Shown piece by piece: positions 1 through 9,347 of a DNA stretch of 53,083 bases; the first letter of the stretch is position 1; each line of letters starts with the position of its first letter. The stretch spans positions 1-53,083 of the forward strand of contig ONCT01000015.1 in NCBI GenBank assembly GCA_900316395.1. Direction: 5' to 3'. This DNA is from an uncultured Lachnospiraceae bacterium. GTDB lineage: Bacteria > Bacillota > Clostridia > Lachnospirales > Lachnospiraceae. The notes under the pieces are model-generated. The model was given only the letters and a program-made list of their open reading frames with translations, searched no databases and was not told the origin of the DNA. Position numbers and translations under genes: made by a program.

Positions 1-600
1 TTTAATTGATCCATCATGGTTGAAAGATATTTCACCTTGATAATAATTGGTTTCTTCAATTAAAAGGACACCATGTTTCTTTGAAGCAGTTAAAGAGATG
101 ACGCGTTTATCTTTTTTGTCAAAAGCTTCCGCTGCTTCAATAGCGTTATCGATGATATTCACTAATAAGAAATATACATCACTGCTCGCCATGTCTTTAA
201 AAGCTTCGCCATCCACTAAAGCGGTAAATTCAATACCAACTGAATTGCAATAGATGAGCTTATCTTGAATTAAAGCGTCAATATTAACGTTACCTGTTTT
301 AACAGAACTATCATAGAAATTGAGCGATTCTTCTAATAAGCAGAAGTCTTCGTCTGTTAAATTGCCTTTTTGTTCTTTAAGCCTTCTTAGTTCTTTTCTT
401 AAATCATGACATTTCATATTTATGAAATTAATGTTATTTTCCATCATCTCTTGTTGTCTAATTTTAGAATTAAGAGTGGCTTTTATAATCATTGTTTCTT
501 GACGATGTTCCACGATACGGAAACCACCCACGACAAGGATATCAAATAAGATACAGAAGATAATAAGGCTGACGCAGAAGATAGTAAGGTCGAGTAAAAG
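1..600 (-). CDS. GHKL sensor histidine kinase, fragment truncated at both ends
   Basis: Reading the minus strand from about 600 down to 1 gives an open frame of roughly 200 residues. It begins with a single hydrophobic segment (about 531-595), then a cytoplasmic helix with an H-box (MKCHDLRKEL, near 385-417) and an N-box (NIIDNAIEAA, near 131-160). That order is typical of GHKL kinases of quorum-sensing or peptide-response two-component systems. The C-terminal G-box lies beyond the window edge. Upstream, the frame stays open only to about 627 and has no ATG before the hydrophobic segment. The several N-terminal membrane segments such kinases normally have are missing, and the frame runs straight into the rmd ribosome binding site on the other strand. 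It therefore looks cut at its 5' end, by recombination or by misassembly. The family call is fairly sure; the function of this copy is not. Confidence 0.72.
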
Positions 601-617
601 TAAAGGAGACGATTGAT

Positions 618-1580
618 TTGAATAGAATCATAATCACAGGTTTTTCAGGATTTGTGAGTAGACATTTTCTGAATTATCTATATGAGAACAAGAAAGAGTA
701 TCAGGTGCTTGGTGCTGATATTAACGAGCCTAAGCTTGATTTAGAGGAGTATTCTGATGTTCTAGATATCACGTTTAAGAAATGTAATATGCTAGATGAA
801 GAAGCAGTCAATGAGATGGTAAGCGAATTCGCACCTGATTATATATTGCACTTAGCAGCATTTTCATCAGTAGCATATTCCTGGGAGCATCCAGCAGAAT
901 GCTTCAACAACAATACAAGAATATTCTTAAATCTTACTAATGCTGTAAGAAGCCTTAAGAAGAAATGCAGAATTCTTTCAGTTGGCTCGTCAGAGGAATA
1001 CGGCAATGTATCTAAAGACCAGCTTCCACTTAAGGAGAGCATGAATCTTAAGCCAGTAAGTCCCTACGCTGTTGCAAGAGTTTCGCAGGAAATGATGTCT
1101 AAGGTGTTTGTTGACAGCTATGATATGGATATAGTTCTTACTAGAAGCTTTAATCATATGGGACCATATCAGGATGAGCGATTCGTAATTCCTTCTTTCA
1201 TTCGAAGAATCCTTGATGTTAAAGAGGGAGGAAGAGAGATAGGAACAATCGAGACAGGTGATACAACAATTATAAGAGATTTCGTAGATGTTCGTGATGT
1301 TGTAAGAGCATACTATGGCCTCCTTATGGAAGGAACACCTGGTGAAGTATACAACATCTGTAAAGGCGAGGGTGTTGCCTTATCAGAGATTCTTGGTGAG
1401 ATATCTGATATCGTTGGAGTTGATATAGTAGGTAAGGTTAATCCGGAATATGTAAGACCTGACGATAACAGACAGATTATTGGATGTAGCGACAAGATTA
1501 AGAATGACATTGGTTGGGAAGCAGAGATTCCAATTCGTCAGACCTTAACAGATATGATAGAGATAATGAAGAACAAATAA
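618..1580 (+). CDS. rmd: GDP-6-deoxy-D-mannose reductase (Rmd-like SDR)
   Basis: This 320-residue extended short-chain dehydrogenase probably reduces GDP-4-keto-6-deoxy-D-mannose to GDP-D-rhamnose in the cytoplasm. It has the Rossmann start ITGFSGFVS (residues 6-14), the SSEEYG block (124-129) and the SFNHMGP and RDFVDVRDV blocks characteristic of Rmd. The start is a TTG preceded by AAAGGAG at 602-608; no better start exists in frame. It sits 17 bases upstream of gmd, its substrate supplier, so the two form an operon. Two oddities: the third glycine of the nucleotide motif is Ser, and the catalytic YxxxK reads Y150-AVA-R154. An Arg at the usual Lys position is unusual for this superfamily. 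A related reductase making another 6-deoxyhexose (for example 6-deoxytalose) cannot be excluded. Confidence 0.82.
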   Translation: MNRIIITGFSGFVSRHFLNYLYENKKEYQVLGADINEPKLDLEEYSDVLDITFKKCNMLDEEAVNEMVSEFAPDYILHLAAFSSVAYSWEHPAECFNNNTRIFLNLTNAVRSLKKKCRILSVGSSEEYGNVSKDQLPLKESMNLKPVSPYAVARVSQEMMSKVFVDSYDMDIVLTRSFNHMGPYQDERFVIPSFIRRILDVKEGGREIGTIETGDTTIIRDFVDVRDVVRAYYGLLMEGTPGEVYNICKGEGVALSEILGEISDIVGVDIVGKVNPEYVRPDDNRQIIGCSDKIKNDIGWEAEIPIRQTLTDMIEIMKNK

Positions 1581-1597
1581 TAACAAAGGAGAACAAG

Positions 1598-2644
1598 ATG
1601 GCAAAGAAAGCATTAATCACAGGTATTACTGGACAGGATGGAAGTTATTTAGCAGAGCTTCTTCTAGAAAAGGGCTATGAGGTACATGGTATTATCAGAA
1701 GATCCTCTATTCACTCTACAGAGAGAATCGACCACTTACTTAAGGCAGGAACAATAACAATTCATGATGGAGATTTATCTGATTCTTCATCAATCGTTAA
1801 GATTGTTAATAACGTTAAGCCAGACGAGATATACAATCTTGCAGCACAATCACATGTTGGAGTATCCTTTGATGCAGCAGAGTATACAGGTGATGTTGAT
1901 GCTATCGGTGTTCTTAGAATATTAGAAGCAGTTCATATGCTAGGAATGGATAAGACATGTCGTATCTATCAGGCGTCTACTTCTGAATTATATGGTAAGG
2001 TTGAGGAGGTTCCTCAGAACGAGAATACACCTTTCCATCCATACAGCCCATACGCTGTTGCTAAGCAGTATGGCTTTTGGATGATGAGACAGTATAGAGA
2101 GGCTTATGGTCAGTTCGCTGTTAACGGAATTCTATTTAACCATGAATCAGAGAGACGTGGAGAGACTTTCGTAACACGTAAGATTACACGTGCTGCTGGT
2201 CGTATTAAGATGGGAATTCAGGATAAGCTATATCTTGGTAACCTTGATTCACTTCGTGACTGGGGATATGCTAAGGATTATGTTGAATGTATGTGGTTAA
2301 TTATGCAGCAGGATGAGCCTGATGATTATGTAATTGCAACAGGTGTTCAGCATACAGTAAGAGAATTTACAACTCTTGCATTCAAGTACGTAGGAATCGA
2401 CCTTGAATGGAAGGGAGAGGGCGTTAATGAGCAAGGTATTGATAAGGCAACAGGCAAGGTGCTTGTTGAAGTATCAGAAGAGTTCTATCGTCCAACAGAT
2501 GTTGTTAATCTTTGGGGAGATCCTACTAAGGCTAAGACAAAGCTGGGATGGAATCCGCAGAAGACAAGTTATGAAGAGCTATGTCGCATCATGGCTGAGC
2601 ACGACTTAGAGTTAGCTAAGCAGGAAGCGAAGTTGGCTGAGTAA
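1598..2644 (+). CDS. gmd: GDP-mannose 4,6-dehydratase
   Basis: This 348-residue SDR enzyme converts GDP-D-mannose to GDP-4-keto-6-deoxy-D-mannose using bound NADP(H). The N-terminal GITGQDG motif (9-15), QASTSELYG with the catalytic Thr128/Glu130, and Y152-AVA-K156 are all intact, as is the family-specific NHESERRG block. The ATG at 1598 is preferred to an upstream in-frame start because it follows AAAGGAG at 1585-1591, begins the canonical MAKKALITG sequence, and does not overlap rmd. It lies immediately downstream of rmd and is followed by a strong hairpin terminator at 2664-2688. Its mannose donor is most likely supplied by manC (23918), the mutase (35107) and the isomerase domain (32726) in the same window. 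Confidence 0.96.
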   Translation: MAKKALITGITGQDGSYLAELLLEKGYEVHGIIRRSSIHSTERIDHLLKAGTITIHDGDLSDSSSIVKIVNNVKPDEIYNLAAQSHVGVSFDAAEYTGDVDAIGVLRILEAVHMLGMDKTCRIYQASTSELYGKVEEVPQNENTPFHPYSPYAVAKQYGFWMMRQYREAYGQFAVNGILFNHESERRGETFVTRKITRAAGRIKMGIQDKLYLGNLDSLRDWGYAKDYVECMWLIMQQDEPDDYVIATGVQHTVREFTTLAFKYVGIDLEWKGEGVNEQGIDKATGKVLVEVSEEFYRPTDVVNLWGDPTKAKTKLGWNPQKTSYEELCRIMAEHDLELAKQEAKLAE

Positions 2645-2663
2645 CAAAGTGAATTTGAACACT

Positions 2664-2688
2664 AAGCTCGCTAGATAGCGGGCTTTTT
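2664..2688 (+). terminator. Rho-independent terminator after gmd
   Basis: A 10-bp stem (2664-2673 with 2676-2685, one G-T pair, two-base turn) runs into a short T tract at 2684-2688. The next gene starts at 2707, leaving almost no room for a separate promoter between hairpin and ATG. It may therefore act as an attenuator within a longer transcript. Confidence 0.8.
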
Positions 2689-2706
2689 GATATTAAGGAT
2701 AATTAA

Positions 2707-3657
2707 ATGAGTGAACCTACTAAAAGAAATACGGTAATAGATTTTGCCAAAGGCCTGGCAATAGTGTTGATGTTAGCAGACCATATAATTAAAACAGGCT
2801 CTTTTATAACATCCTTTCACATGCCGTTATTTATTATTCTAAGTGGCTATTTCTTCAAGAATATACCCTTCAAAGAATATTTATTAAAAAAAGTAAAAAG
2901 CTTGTTAATACCCTATGCAATATTAAATATAATAGCATTAATATTTGTCATAATTAGAGATAGAAACAATTTTGATATCCTTGAGTTTGTCGAAAAGATA
3001 AAAAGAATACTGTTAGGTTGTGATGGCTTATCCCTAGGATGGTTTTTGATTGCACTTTTTTTGGCATCAATTATCTATTGGGTAATATATAAAATCGCAT
3101 GGAATCACAAGATTCTCTATGCTGCAATATTAATAGTATTGATGGTTGTAGGATGGTATTTTGGTCCTAAGATTGAAAACCATTATTATCAGTGGGATGT
3201 TGCATTAGTTTGTGTAGGATTCTTTGCTGTGGGACACTTATACAAAGAGTATGCAAGAGAGCTTCCAACATGGGCAAAAATATTGATAATAGCTATTTCA
3301 ACAGGAATATGGGTTATAGATATACTAAATGGAGGAATTGTACTATCTCTTCGAATCTATCATCTATTCCCTCTATGTGTAATTGGCGCAATAGCGGGAA
3401 CATACGTAGTGCTTAAAGCGTGCAAGTATTTGGATAGAATACCTGTAGTGAATACTTATTTTAGGTTCATGGGCAAAAACACATTACTACTTATGTATAT
3501 GGGAAATGTAACAGTTACCGTGTATGACTGGAATGCTCTTGGAGACAATTTATTGATATTAATAGTATCTCAGATTGTGTTGTTCTCCGTTATAGTATGG
3601 TTGTATAACCTTGCGAAGACTTTTTTGTTAAACAGATTAAAGAGAAAAAGTGTTTAG
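2707..3657 (+). CDS. Acyltransferase-3 family membrane protein
   Basis: This 316-residue polytopic membrane protein belongs to the acyltransferase-3 superfamily (fucose 4-O-acetylase-like). Such enzymes transfer acetyl or other acyl groups across the membrane onto glycans or lipids. The N-terminal helix has VIDFAKGLAIVLMLADH, with the conserved His but lacking the usual Arg seen in sister copies. It is followed by the FHMPLFIILSGYFF segment typical of the family. About ten hydrophobic stretches can be counted. It is the first gene after the gmd terminator, with a weak AAGGAT site before ATG, and is tightly followed by a second acyltransferase. The substrate is unknown; a surface glycan built from GDP-mannose-derived sugars is the contextual guess. 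Confidence 0.82.
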   Translation: MSEPTKRNTVIDFAKGLAIVLMLADHIIKTGSFITSFHMPLFIILSGYFFKNIPFKEYLLKKVKSLLIPYAILNIIALIFVIIRDRNNFDILEFVEKIKRILLGCDGLSLGWFLIALFLASIIYWVIYKIAWNHKILYAAILIVLMVVGWYFGPKIENHYYQWDVALVCVGFFAVGHLYKEYARELPTWAKILIIAISTGIWVIDILNGGIVLSLRIYHLFPLCVIGAIAGTYVVLKACKYLDRIPVVNTYFRFMGKNTLLLMYMGNVTVTVYDWNALGDNLLILIVSQIVLFSVIVWLYNLAKTFLLNRLKRKSV

Positions 3658-3667
3658 TGGAGTGAAG

Positions 3668-4723
3668 ATGAAGAAAAATGTTTTTTTAGAACTACTGCGG
3701 TTTTTGGCGGCGACAATAATTGTTGGATACCATACAAAATTTGTATTTCATTCAGGCTGGATATTTGTAGAGTTCTTCTTTATTATTAGTGGATTTTTTG
3801 CATATAAAAAGGTATTACAATATAAAGAATCAGGGGAAAGCTTTAAGGATTTTCCGGTGAAATATACTTTAAAGAAAATGTGGAGAATCTTTCCTTATAC
3901 GTTTATGTCTATGATACTGTTCGTTGTATTTGAGCTTCGAGAGCAGCTATTAAATGCTGGCATAAAAACAATTGGTCGATTTGCTTTATATTTTACAGAA
4001 AATATATCACTATTAAATGCCACTGGAATGATACCTAAAGAAGTTGAATTAGGTGATGGTTGGGTAATGAGTACCATGATGATGCCAATTCTATGGTACA
4101 TCATTGTGCTATTTGTGATGCTACCGGTAATGATGTATTTGGTATATTATCTGGATGAGAAAATTGGATTATGGTTATATATTTTTCTTCCAATGTTTCT
4201 GTACGGTGTTCTGATTATGTCTACAGGAACCATAGATGGTTTTCATTATGAGATGATGATATATCCAGCATTGTGTATGAGAGCTTTAGCTGGATTGTTA
4301 TTAGGAGCCCTCGTATATAGGGTAAGTATTGCGTTTCAAAAAAAGATTAGTAAAAAACGTTCCTTTGTTGTTGTTTTTGGACTGATTGAAATATTAGTTT
4401 ATGTCTTTGTTGCGTGTCTTGCTTCTATAGAGAACTTAAGAAATGAAATAATAGTAATTGCATGCTTTGTATTAGGATTAGGGTTAACATTATCAGGAGC
4501 AACCTTTACATCTTATGTAAAGGGAAAAGTTATTTCATTTATGGGAGCCTTGAGCTTGCCAATGTACTGTGTACATATGATTGTTGTTGAGATGAAACCT
4601 GACTTTTCGCCATATATGGTGTATTTGATTACTATTTGTATTTCAATTGTAATGTGGTGCATTGTACAGGGAATCACATTTGTATCTAAAAAAATAAAGA
4701 GTAATAAAGAAGAAAGTAAATAA
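3668..4723 (+). CDS. Acyltransferase-3 family membrane protein
   Basis: This is a 351-residue multi-pass acyltransferase of the OafA/acyltransferase-3 type. The N-terminal helix reads FLELLRFLAATIIVGYH, with the conserved Arg and His that line the catalytic site in this family, followed by EFFFIISGFFAYKK. I place the start at the ATG at 3668, which has GTGGAG about six bases upstream. An earlier GTG at 3650 would overlap the preceding gene and adds only six residues. It lies ten bases after the previous acyltransferase and one base before the next gene (stop 4721-4723, ATG 4725), so it is clearly cotranscribed. The acceptor is not predictable from sequence. Confidence 0.85.
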   Translation: MKKNVFLELLRFLAATIIVGYHTKFVFHSGWIFVEFFFIISGFFAYKKVLQYKESGESFKDFPVKYTLKKMWRIFPYTFMSMILFVVFELREQLLNAGIKTIGRFALYFTENISLLNATGMIPKEVELGDGWVMSTMMMPILWYIIVLFVMLPVMMYLVYYLDEKIGLWLYIFLPMFLYGVLIMSTGTIDGFHYEMMIYPALCMRALAGLLLGALVYRVSIAFQKKISKKRSFVVVFGLIEILVYVFVACLASIENLRNEIIVIACFVLGLGLTLSGATFTSYVKGKVISFMGALSLPMYCVHMIVVEMKPDFSPYMVYLITICISIVMWCIVQGITFVSKKIKSNKEESK

Positions 4724-4724
4724 A

Positions 4725-6710
4725 ATGAAGTTAAAGAAAGAAATACTTGGCTGGATATTAATAGTTATTATATGTGTTGCAATTGAAGTTTTGTTTTTCA
4801 ATTTCCGCGCAATAGAATCATTGTCCTTCGAGGAAGCATCCTTTAAATCAGAGTACACAGTAGAAGATGATTCACTAATTATAGAAATGAGTGATATTAA
4901 TCAGCATGTTGATAATTTATTCTTAGATGTAAATTTATGTGATGAGGATTCTGAAGTAATTAGTGGAGTACCTATAGATGTTATTGTTTCAAAAACAGAT
5001 GCAGCAGACTCTACATATTATGAATTGCCAAAAAGCAAAATTGTAAGTGATAACGAACAAAGTAAGTATTTGCGTTTACATTTGTCTGGCGAGAGTAAGA
5101 AGATAAAGGTTGAGTTGTCCGCTAAAGAGAAAGGAAAGCTTGTTGTAAAGGATTTGGGTATAAACAAAAAAAGACCTTTTGATTTTTCCTTCGTAAGATT
5201 AATTGTATTGTTCGTTGTTTTCGGAAGCATTTATTTATTTAGAAATAAATCCATATTATTTAAAAGGGATTTTTCAATAAAAAGCAAAAAGCAGATAGCA
5301 GTAATGGTTTTGTTTTTCGCTTGTTATATTCTTTTTTCTTTAGGAGTTTTAAAGTGTAATTTGGCTTATGACGCATGGCGCACTGATCCGGCGCCTACCA
5401 GACAATATGAGATGCTAACAGAATCCTTAAAAGAAGGGCATTTGAATTTGGATTATGAAATAGCACCAGAACTAGATCAGGTTGATAATCCTTATGATTT
5501 TTACAGCAGAATAGAGGCTGGGGGTAATTATTTATTTGATATAGCCTATTATGACCACAATTATTATGTTTACTTTGGAATAGTTCCTGTATTGCTTGTA
5601 TATTTGCCTATTTATCTAATAACAGGAATTCTATTAAAAACATATCAGGTGGTATTTGCCTTCGGAGTATTCTTGTTTATTGGAATATTCTTATTCCTAT
5701 ATTCATTGATAAAAAGGTATCAGTTGAAGGTTTCCTTCGGAAAGTTTTTGCTAGCAGATATTGCACTACTAATGTCGGCGGGAGGTATTGCTTTAGTTTA
5801 CCCGGGAAATACATATTCTCTAGCAATACTATCTGCCATAGCATTTGTCTTCTGGGGACTGTCCTTTTGGCTATTATCATCTGATGGAAAGGGCAAAATA
5901 TCAAAGCCTTTACTCATATTGGGAAGTATATGCATGGCATTTACTGCAGGCTGTCGACCACATTTGGCGATTTTAATATTAGCAAGCTTTGTGATTTTCT
6001 TTGAAGATATTAAGAATTCGAGATTTTTTTCAAAGAAGGGAATATGGAACGTGCTTGCAATTTCACTGCCAATTATAGTGGTTGCCATTGGTCTTATGAC
6101 ATATAATTACCTACGTTTTGATTCTATTATTGAATTTGGCGCAAAGTACAATTTTACCGGAGTTGATATGACTCATCAGGTGGGTTCAGGTGTTAAGTTT
6201 ATTCAAGGAATTTGGGAATATGTATTTGCACCTATTCCAATAGTTGATCATTTCCCGTATTTGCAGCTAAGAGATTTGTCATCAGATTATCTGGGTTATT
6301 TTTATTTGCACGATATGTATGGAGGAATGATATGGCTATTCCCTCTGAGCATCCTTTCCCTAGGAATCTTTTCTGCAAATAAGAAGGGTGAGTTGAAGAA
6401 GTTTAGTATCTTTTTATTTGTAATAGGGTGTGTAATTGTATTAGCAGATATATGGATGGCAGGAATAACAACGCGCTATATGTACGACTTTACATTTATA
6501 TTTGTAATTATTGGTGTGATAGTTTCATTTTGGAGCACTGATAGTACAAAGAACTCAGAAGGTCGAATCAAACACTTTTTGGTTAGTAGTGCAGTACTAG
6601 TTAGCTTTTTTATTCAGGTTGTTGCGATATTGATTCCTAATATTCAAAGTGGGCTGTTATTAAGGAATCCTGATTTGTACTATTCTATAGAGATTTTGTT
6701 TAGGATGTAG
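4725..6710 (+). CDS. Predicted GT-C fold membrane glycosyltransferase
   Basis: This 661-residue protein has one N-terminal membrane helix, a soluble and probably external domain of about 120 residues (roughly 30-150, acidic and beta-rich in appearance), and then about ten hydrophobic helices. After the second helix group, a loop with YDAWRTDPAPTRQYEML carries acidic residues, as in the first external loop of GT-C enzymes that use polyprenyl-phosphate sugars. No cytoplasmic nucleotide-sugar binding motif is visible. It sits in a tight operon between acyltransferases. Databases probably list relatives as hypothetical or family-39-like. The enzyme class is inferred from topology and context; donor and acceptor are unknown. 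Confidence 0.6.
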   Translation: MKLKKEILGWILIVIICVAIEVLFFNFRAIESLSFEEASFKSEYTVEDDSLIIEMSDINQHVDNLFLDVNLCDEDSEVISGVPIDVIVSKTDAADSTYYELPKSKIVSDNEQSKYLRLHLSGESKKIKVELSAKEKGKLVVKDLGINKKRPFDFSFVRLIVLFVVFGSIYLFRNKSILFKRDFSIKSKKQIAVMVLFFACYILFSLGVLKCNLAYDAWRTDPAPTRQYEMLTESLKEGHLNLDYEIAPELDQVDNPYDFYSRIEAGGNYLFDIAYYDHNYYVYFGIVPVLLVYLPIYLITGILLKTYQVVFAFGVFLFIGIFLFLYSLIKRYQLKVSFGKFLLADIALLMSAGGIALVYPGNTYSLAILSAIAFVFWGLSFWLLSSDGKGKISKPLLILGSICMAFTAGCRPHLAILILASFVIFFEDIKNSRFFSKKGIWNVLAISLPIIVVAIGLMTYNYLRFDSIIEFGAKYNFTGVDMTHQVGSGVKFIQGIWEYVFAPIPIVDHFPYLQLRDLSSDYLGYFYLHDMYGGMIWLFPLSILSLGIFSANKKGELKKFSIFLFVIGCVIVLADIWMAGITTRYMYDFTFIFVIIGVIVSFWSTDSTKNSEGRIKHFLVSSAVLVSFFIQVVAILIPNIQSGLLLRNPDLYYSIEILFRM

Positions 6711-6720
6711 TGGGTAATAT

Positions 6721-7761
6721 ATGAAAAAAATTCAAACTTATCAGTACCTTCGCGGTATTGTTATAATATTAGTTCTGCTAGGACATAGCTTGTATATGGC
6801 AGCAGGTAGCAAATACGGAGGCTTTTCTTATTTTGATTTGATTCAAGGCGATGAATCAATGAAGATAAACAACGCGCTGCAGCTATTTGTGGATATGATA
6901 TATGGTTTTCATATGCCATTATTCATGATGATTTCGGGCGCTGTGTATATGTATACAAGAAAAGAAATAAACACAATAAAGGAAGTTGGGATTTTTATTT
7001 CTAAGAAAGCAAAACGCCTACTAATACCATTTGTTCTAGTAACTATTTTTTGGCAGATACCATTAAAATACATCAGTGGATATTTTACCAATGGCATAAA
7101 GGACGCAATATTTGGTCAAATATTTTTATTTGGCAATAGCCATCTGTGGTTTATAGTAGTTTTATTTATTATATTTGTAGTAGTTGCCTTTATAGAGTAT
7201 TTGAACATAAGTAAAATAAGTATAGTAATTGCCGTCGCTTGTTTTATAGCAGGATACTTTCTAGAAGGAAATATGATGCTATTGTCACTGCAATACGGCT
7301 TATGGTTTTTCCTAGGTGTTCTTTTTGAAAAATACATAAGGAAGAGAATAGAGAGTGGAAAATTATTTCTGCTTAAAGGATTACTAGCTGGAATTGTATA
7401 TGTTGTAGTTTTTTTCATAGGAAAAACCTATTTTTATGAGGGTTTTTATAAATACATTTATACTATAATAACAGGTATCGTGGGTTCATTGTTTATACTA
7501 TACCTGGCCTTGTTTATAGAAAAAATCAATTGGACAATATTTGAAAAGATCGGAAATGATTCATTTGATTTATATCTATATTCTGATAGTATAAACTATG
7601 TATTTTTGTTTGTTGCTGCAAATTATTTTCCAGAATTATATTCAACAGGAATCGGCAATTTTGCTGCATTTTTAATGAGGTTTGTTATTACCTTCTTAGG
7701 AGCGATAATTGTAGGGAAAATAGTTAAGGTTATTAAAAAATGGATATGGAGAAAAACATGA
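6721..7761 (+). CDS. Acyltransferase-3 family membrane protein
   Basis: This 346-residue acyltransferase-3 protein opens with YQYLRGIVIILVLLGHSL (conserved Arg and His). It has an internal FHMPLFMMISGAVYMYTRK segment that closely matches fucose 4-O-acetylase-like members, and about ten hydrophobic helices follow. Its stop codon overlaps the ATG of the next gene as ATGA, which implies translational coupling to the FAD-dependent enzyme. It is one of eight acyltransferase-3 domains in the window, which suggests that the product made here is heavily or variably acylated. The acyl acceptor is unknown. Confidence 0.85.
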   Translation: MKKIQTYQYLRGIVIILVLLGHSLYMAAGSKYGGFSYFDLIQGDESMKINNALQLFVDMIYGFHMPLFMMISGAVYMYTRKEINTIKEVGIFISKKAKRLLIPFVLVTIFWQIPLKYISGYFTNGIKDAIFGQIFLFGNSHLWFIVVLFIIFVVVAFIEYLNISKISIVIAVACFIAGYFLEGNMMLLSLQYGLWFFLGVLFEKYIRKRIESGKLFLLKGLLAGIVYVVVFFIGKTYFYEGFYKYIYTIITGIVGSLFILYLALFIEKINWTIFEKIGNDSFDLYLYSDSINYVFLFVAANYFPELYSTGIGNFAAFLMRFVITFLGAIIVGKIVKVIKKWIWRKT

Positions 7762-9302
7762 AAAAAGTAGTGGTAATTGGTGCTGGTCCAGCGGGTCTTA
7801 CAGCAGCCTATGAGCTGTCTAAGCAAAAGAAGGAATATGACGTAGTTGTTTACGAAGAGAGTGGTACCTTTGGGGGTATTTCACGAACTGTAAATTATAA
7901 AGGTAATAGAATGGATATGGGGGGCCATAGATTCTTTTCTAAAGTAGACGACGTTAATAAGTGGTGGGAAGAAATGATGCCTACCCAGGGTGCACTATCC
8001 TTTGATGACAGGGAGCTATCTAGAAAAGGAAATATAGTAAAAAATGGTCCAGACCCAGACAAGGAAGACAGGGTAATGCTTAAGAGAAATCGCCTGTCAC
8101 GTATTTTCTTTAAGCAGAAGTTTTTTGATTATCCAATTTCATTAAAGTTTGAGACTATTAAGAATATGGGATTCTTAACAACAATTGTTGTTGGATTCAG
8201 TTATTTAAAGGGAACAATATTCAAGAGGAAAGAAAAATCTCTAGAAGATTTCTATATAAATAGATTCGGTAGAAAGCTATACGAGATGTTCTTTGAGAAA
8301 TATACAGAGAACCTGTGGGGAAGACACCCTTCTGAGATTTCTCCTGAATGGGGAGCACAACGTGTAAAAGGTTTATCGATAATGGCAATTCTTAAGGATA
8401 TTTTCCAAAAGAAGGTGGGCAAAAAGGACCGTCACGTTGAAACGTCTTTGATTGAAGAATTCTCATATCCTAAGTTAGGACCAGGTCAAATCTGGGAAAT
8501 AACTGCTCAGGAAATTATTAAAAACGGCGGAACAATTATTACAAATACGAAGGTTGAAAATGTTTGCACTAAGGATGATAAGGCAATAGGCGTAAACATT
8601 ATAGAAAACAATGAGAAAAAGTTCGTTGAATGTGATTATGTAATATCTTCAATGCCTCTTAAGGATTTGGTTGTTGGAATGAATGACGTTCCAAAATCAG
8701 TTCGTAAAATAGCAGAAGGCTTGCCTTATAGAGATTACGTAACAGTAGGTATTCTTGTTAAGAAACTAAAATTAAAGAATAAAACTAACATCCCTACATT
8801 AAACGATATTATTCCAGATAATTGGGTTTATGTCCATGACCGTAACGTTACCATGGGTAGATTCCAAGTATATAACAACTGGTCTCCATATATGGTAAAG
8901 GATCCATATAATACAGTATGGTTAGGCTTGGAGTATTTTTGCGACGAGGGTGACGATTTCTGGAATATGCCTAACAAAGAAATTGCCAAGCTTGGCGCTA
9001 AAGAAATAATTAGAATGGGATTGGTAGAATCAAAGAAGGATTTACTTGATACGCATGTAGAGCGTGTAAAAAAGGCATATCCAGCATACTTTGATACATA
9101 TGCTCACATTGATGAAGTAAAGGATTACTTGGCAAAATTCCCTAATATTTTATGTGTAGGTAGAAATGGTCAGCATAGATACAATAATATGGACCATTCA
9201 ATGTGTACTTCCTTTGAAGCAGTAAAAAATATTAAAAACAACGTAACTGATCATACTAATGTCTGGTCGGTAAATACGGAGGCAGAATACCACGAACAAT
9301 AA
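7758..9302 (+). CDS. FAD-dependent oxidoreductase, UDP-galactopyranose mutase/amine-oxidase-like
   Basis: This 514-residue soluble flavoprotein starts with a dinucleotide-binding fold, VVVIGAGPAGLTAAYEL, then the family signature GGHRFFSK and ENLWGRHPSEISPEWGAQRVKG. These mark the COG1232-like group often found in polysaccharide clusters and annotated as protoporphyrinogen-oxidase-like or UDP-galactopyranose-mutase-like. It is longer than classical Glf (about 370-390 residues), so true mutase activity should not be assumed. The ATG at 7758 is chosen over an upstream start because it directly begins the Rossmann strand and overlaps the previous stop (ATGA). Being the only soluble redox enzyme in the membrane-protein block, it may modify a sugar or lipid-linked intermediate; that is inference. 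Confidence 0.75.
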   Translation: MKKVVVIGAGPAGLTAAYELSKQKKEYDVVVYEESGTFGGISRTVNYKGNRMDMGGHRFFSKVDDVNKWWEEMMPTQGALSFDDRELSRKGNIVKNGPDPDKEDRVMLKRNRLSRIFFKQKFFDYPISLKFETIKNMGFLTTIVVGFSYLKGTIFKRKEKSLEDFYINRFGRKLYEMFFEKYTENLWGRHPSEISPEWGAQRVKGLSIMAILKDIFQKKVGKKDRHVETSLIEEFSYPKLGPGQIWEITAQEIIKNGGTIITNTKVENVCTKDDKAIGVNIIENNEKKFVECDYVISSMPLKDLVVGMNDVPKSVRKIAEGLPYRDYVTVGILVKKLKLKNKTNIPTLNDIIPDNWVYVHDRNVTMGRFQVYNNWSPYMVKDPYNTVWLGLEYFCDEGDDFWNMPNKEIAKLGAKEIIRMGLVESKKDLLDTHVERVKKAYPAYFDTYAHIDEVKDYLAKFPNILCVGRNGQHRYNNMDHSMCTSFEAVKNIKNNVTDHTNVWSVNTEAEYHEQ

Positions 9303-9347
9303 TAGAAAGGGCAAATTGCCAAATATTTTGGTGATGCGTTGTTGTAA

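Noticed and set aside
7758..9302. Naming this gene glf (UDP-galactopyranose mutase)
   Set aside because: The protein is over 120 residues longer than Glf and carries the COG1232-type signatures; activity cannot be assigned.
9303..9347. Small inverted repeat (GGCAA/TTGCC) before the gene at 9348
   Set aside because: The stem is only five bases with a one-base centre and no T tract; too weak to call a terminator or operator.
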